DNA from: Isoetes taiwanensis
Taxonomy: Eukaryota; Streptophyta; Lycopodiopsida; Isoetales; Isoetaceae
DNA: 64,000 bases
Reading direction: 5' to 3'
Assembly: GCA_021234155.1 (NCBI GenBank)
Contig: JAJEKV010000051.1
Coordinates: 8,138,105-8,202,104, forward strand
Positions 61,866 to 64,000 of the stretch are shown piece by piece. The notes beneath the pieces are model-generated. The model was not told the DNA's origin and searched no databases. It worked only from the letters and a program-made list of their open reading frames with translations. Each line of letters opens with the position of its first letter. The stretch's first letter is position 1. The position numbers and the translations under genes are program-made.

Positions 61866-62096
61866 CGATCAGAAAATAAAGAATCGGACGGCTAAAAATG
61901 AAAATAGCTGACGTGGCATGACACATGGCATAGCTGAAAACGCAGGAAAGTGGGCAGGGGGGGTTAGGCAACCCTGCTACGACGATCAGAAAATAAAGAA
62001 TCGGACGGCTAAAAATGAAAATAGCTGACGTGGCATGACACATGGCATAGCTGAAAACGCAGGAAAGTGGGCAGGGGGGGTTAGGCAACCCTGCTA
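61866..62096. repeat. 117-bp tandem duplication
   Basis: 61866-61982 is repeated almost exactly at 61983-62096 (CGATCAGAAAATAAAGAATC ... GGTTAGGCAACCCTGCTA), followed by an 11-13-nt A run. Near-identity indicates a recent event. Minus-strand frames through it simply repeat and show no known domain. Confidence 0.95.
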
Positions 62097-62244
62097 AAAA
62101 AAAAAAAGGAAATGGGCAATTTCCAAGAAACTAAGCGCCATTGTGGGCCCCTTATCAACCATTGTCGCTTTCCTTCTTCAATTTCCTTTTTCCAAGATTA
62201 TCACATGCAATACTCTCATAAATAATATATTAGCTGTGGAAGGA

Positions 62245-62683
62245 GGCGTAGGATAGTTTTACCCTGGATTGGGGGATCCCGGAGGTGTGATCCCGGAGGA
62301 CGGGATCCCCAGAGGGCGTGTGATCCTGGAGGGCGGGATCCCCTCATGCAAGAAGAATCGCAAAAAAAAGCCCCTTATAGCTTAAAAATCAACCAAGTTT
62401 TCTTATGTTTTTTTCTTTGGCCGATCCTCCACTGAATCTACGGGGTTTTGTGCGAGGTTGGTCGGAATGGGCTTGAGAAGAGCTGTAGTTTGATGCCAAG
62501 GAGGAAGAGAGGGCAGCGGGCCGCTATCGCTAGCAAAAAATCCGCCAAAAAATGGCCCTAAACCAAGCTAGCCACCTTTTAATCAAGCTAAGTTAACAAG
62601 TGGGATCCTGTCCTCCGGGATCACACGTCCTCCGGGATCACACCTCCGGGATCCCCCAATCCAGGGTAAGCCTATCCTACGCC
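62245..62683. mobile_element. Mutator-like MITE (439 bp) with long terminal inverted repeats
   Basis: Left end GGCGTAGGATAG and right end CTATCCTACGCC are perfect inverted repeats that extend ~60 bp (TACCCTGGATTGGGGGATCC) and then pass into GATCCCGGAGG subrepeats. A 9-bp direct repeat GTGGAAGGA flanks it at 62236-62244 and 62684-62692. A 9-bp target duplication with long G-starting TIRs fits the Mutator superfamily. No transposase: non-autonomous. Confidence 0.88.
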
Positions 62684-62778
62684 GTGGAAGGATATATCTT
62701 CTTTCTATGCATTTCAAAAATGCCCGACCGCAAATATAACTACTGTGATTGTAAGAGTTCCAATAAGGACGAAAAAGG

Positions 62779-64000
<1,222 letters not shown>

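Overview
The window is plant nuclear DNA. Evidence: a plant-type GATA zinc-finger transcription factor with one short intron, a plant-style squalene epoxidase pseudogene with introns, a PLS-type PPR pseudogene, and a dense layer of plant retrotransposons. The PPR style (MPQRN/MPQRD-VSWN repeats) and the mix of copia, gypsy and LINE relics would suit a fern, lycophyte or gymnosperm genome better than a compact angiosperm; that is inference. The window opens exactly on a HindIII site (AAGCTT), as a BAC insert would.

Layout. 1-1950: no gene recognised. 1956-8073: a 5'-truncated LINE (+) split by a defective Ty1/copia element (-, 2192-7395) with a 5-bp target duplication. 8920-10392: squalene epoxidase pseudogene (+) with its first exon tandemly duplicated. 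11537-12725: PPR pseudogene (-). 13388-14415: poly(A)-tailed retroelement (-), with a second copy at 52190-53261 (+). 15430-18990: decayed copia (+) whose gag is split by a pentanucleotide array. 19055-19400: LINE scrap (-). 23597-27185: 3'-truncated copia (-). 30673-32062: the GATA factor, the only intact-looking host gene.

36702-50916 is a complete-ended 14.2-kb LTR retrotransposon on the minus strand (element A: 1.6-kb LTRs, primer-binding site, polypurine tract, near-perfect target duplication). It carries gag-protease but almost no RT. A 4.3-kb LINE lies inside it. Between its 5' LTR and gag it has two extra ORFs. The first ends in a histone H3 (tail remnants plus the whole histone fold to the canonical C-terminus, H3.3-like at diagnostic positions) fused to a novel N-terminal and coiled-coil region. 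The second, more decayed, ends in what I read as an H2A-like fold. I know of no described plant LTR retrotransposon with captured core histones; this is the main discovery candidate.

50917-58559 is largely the decayed remains of a related gypsy element on the plus strand (RT, RNase H, integrase scraps and a diverged 1.5-kb LTR). 58560-64000 holds no recognised gene but has a 117-bp tandem duplication, a 439-bp Mutator-like MITE with 9-bp target duplications, and a long ATCT microsatellite.

The ORFs inside retroelements are broken by frameshifts or stops, so most of the window is a nested transposon graveyard around one host gene. The histone ORF is the least damaged accessory gene: one frameshift and one amber codon.
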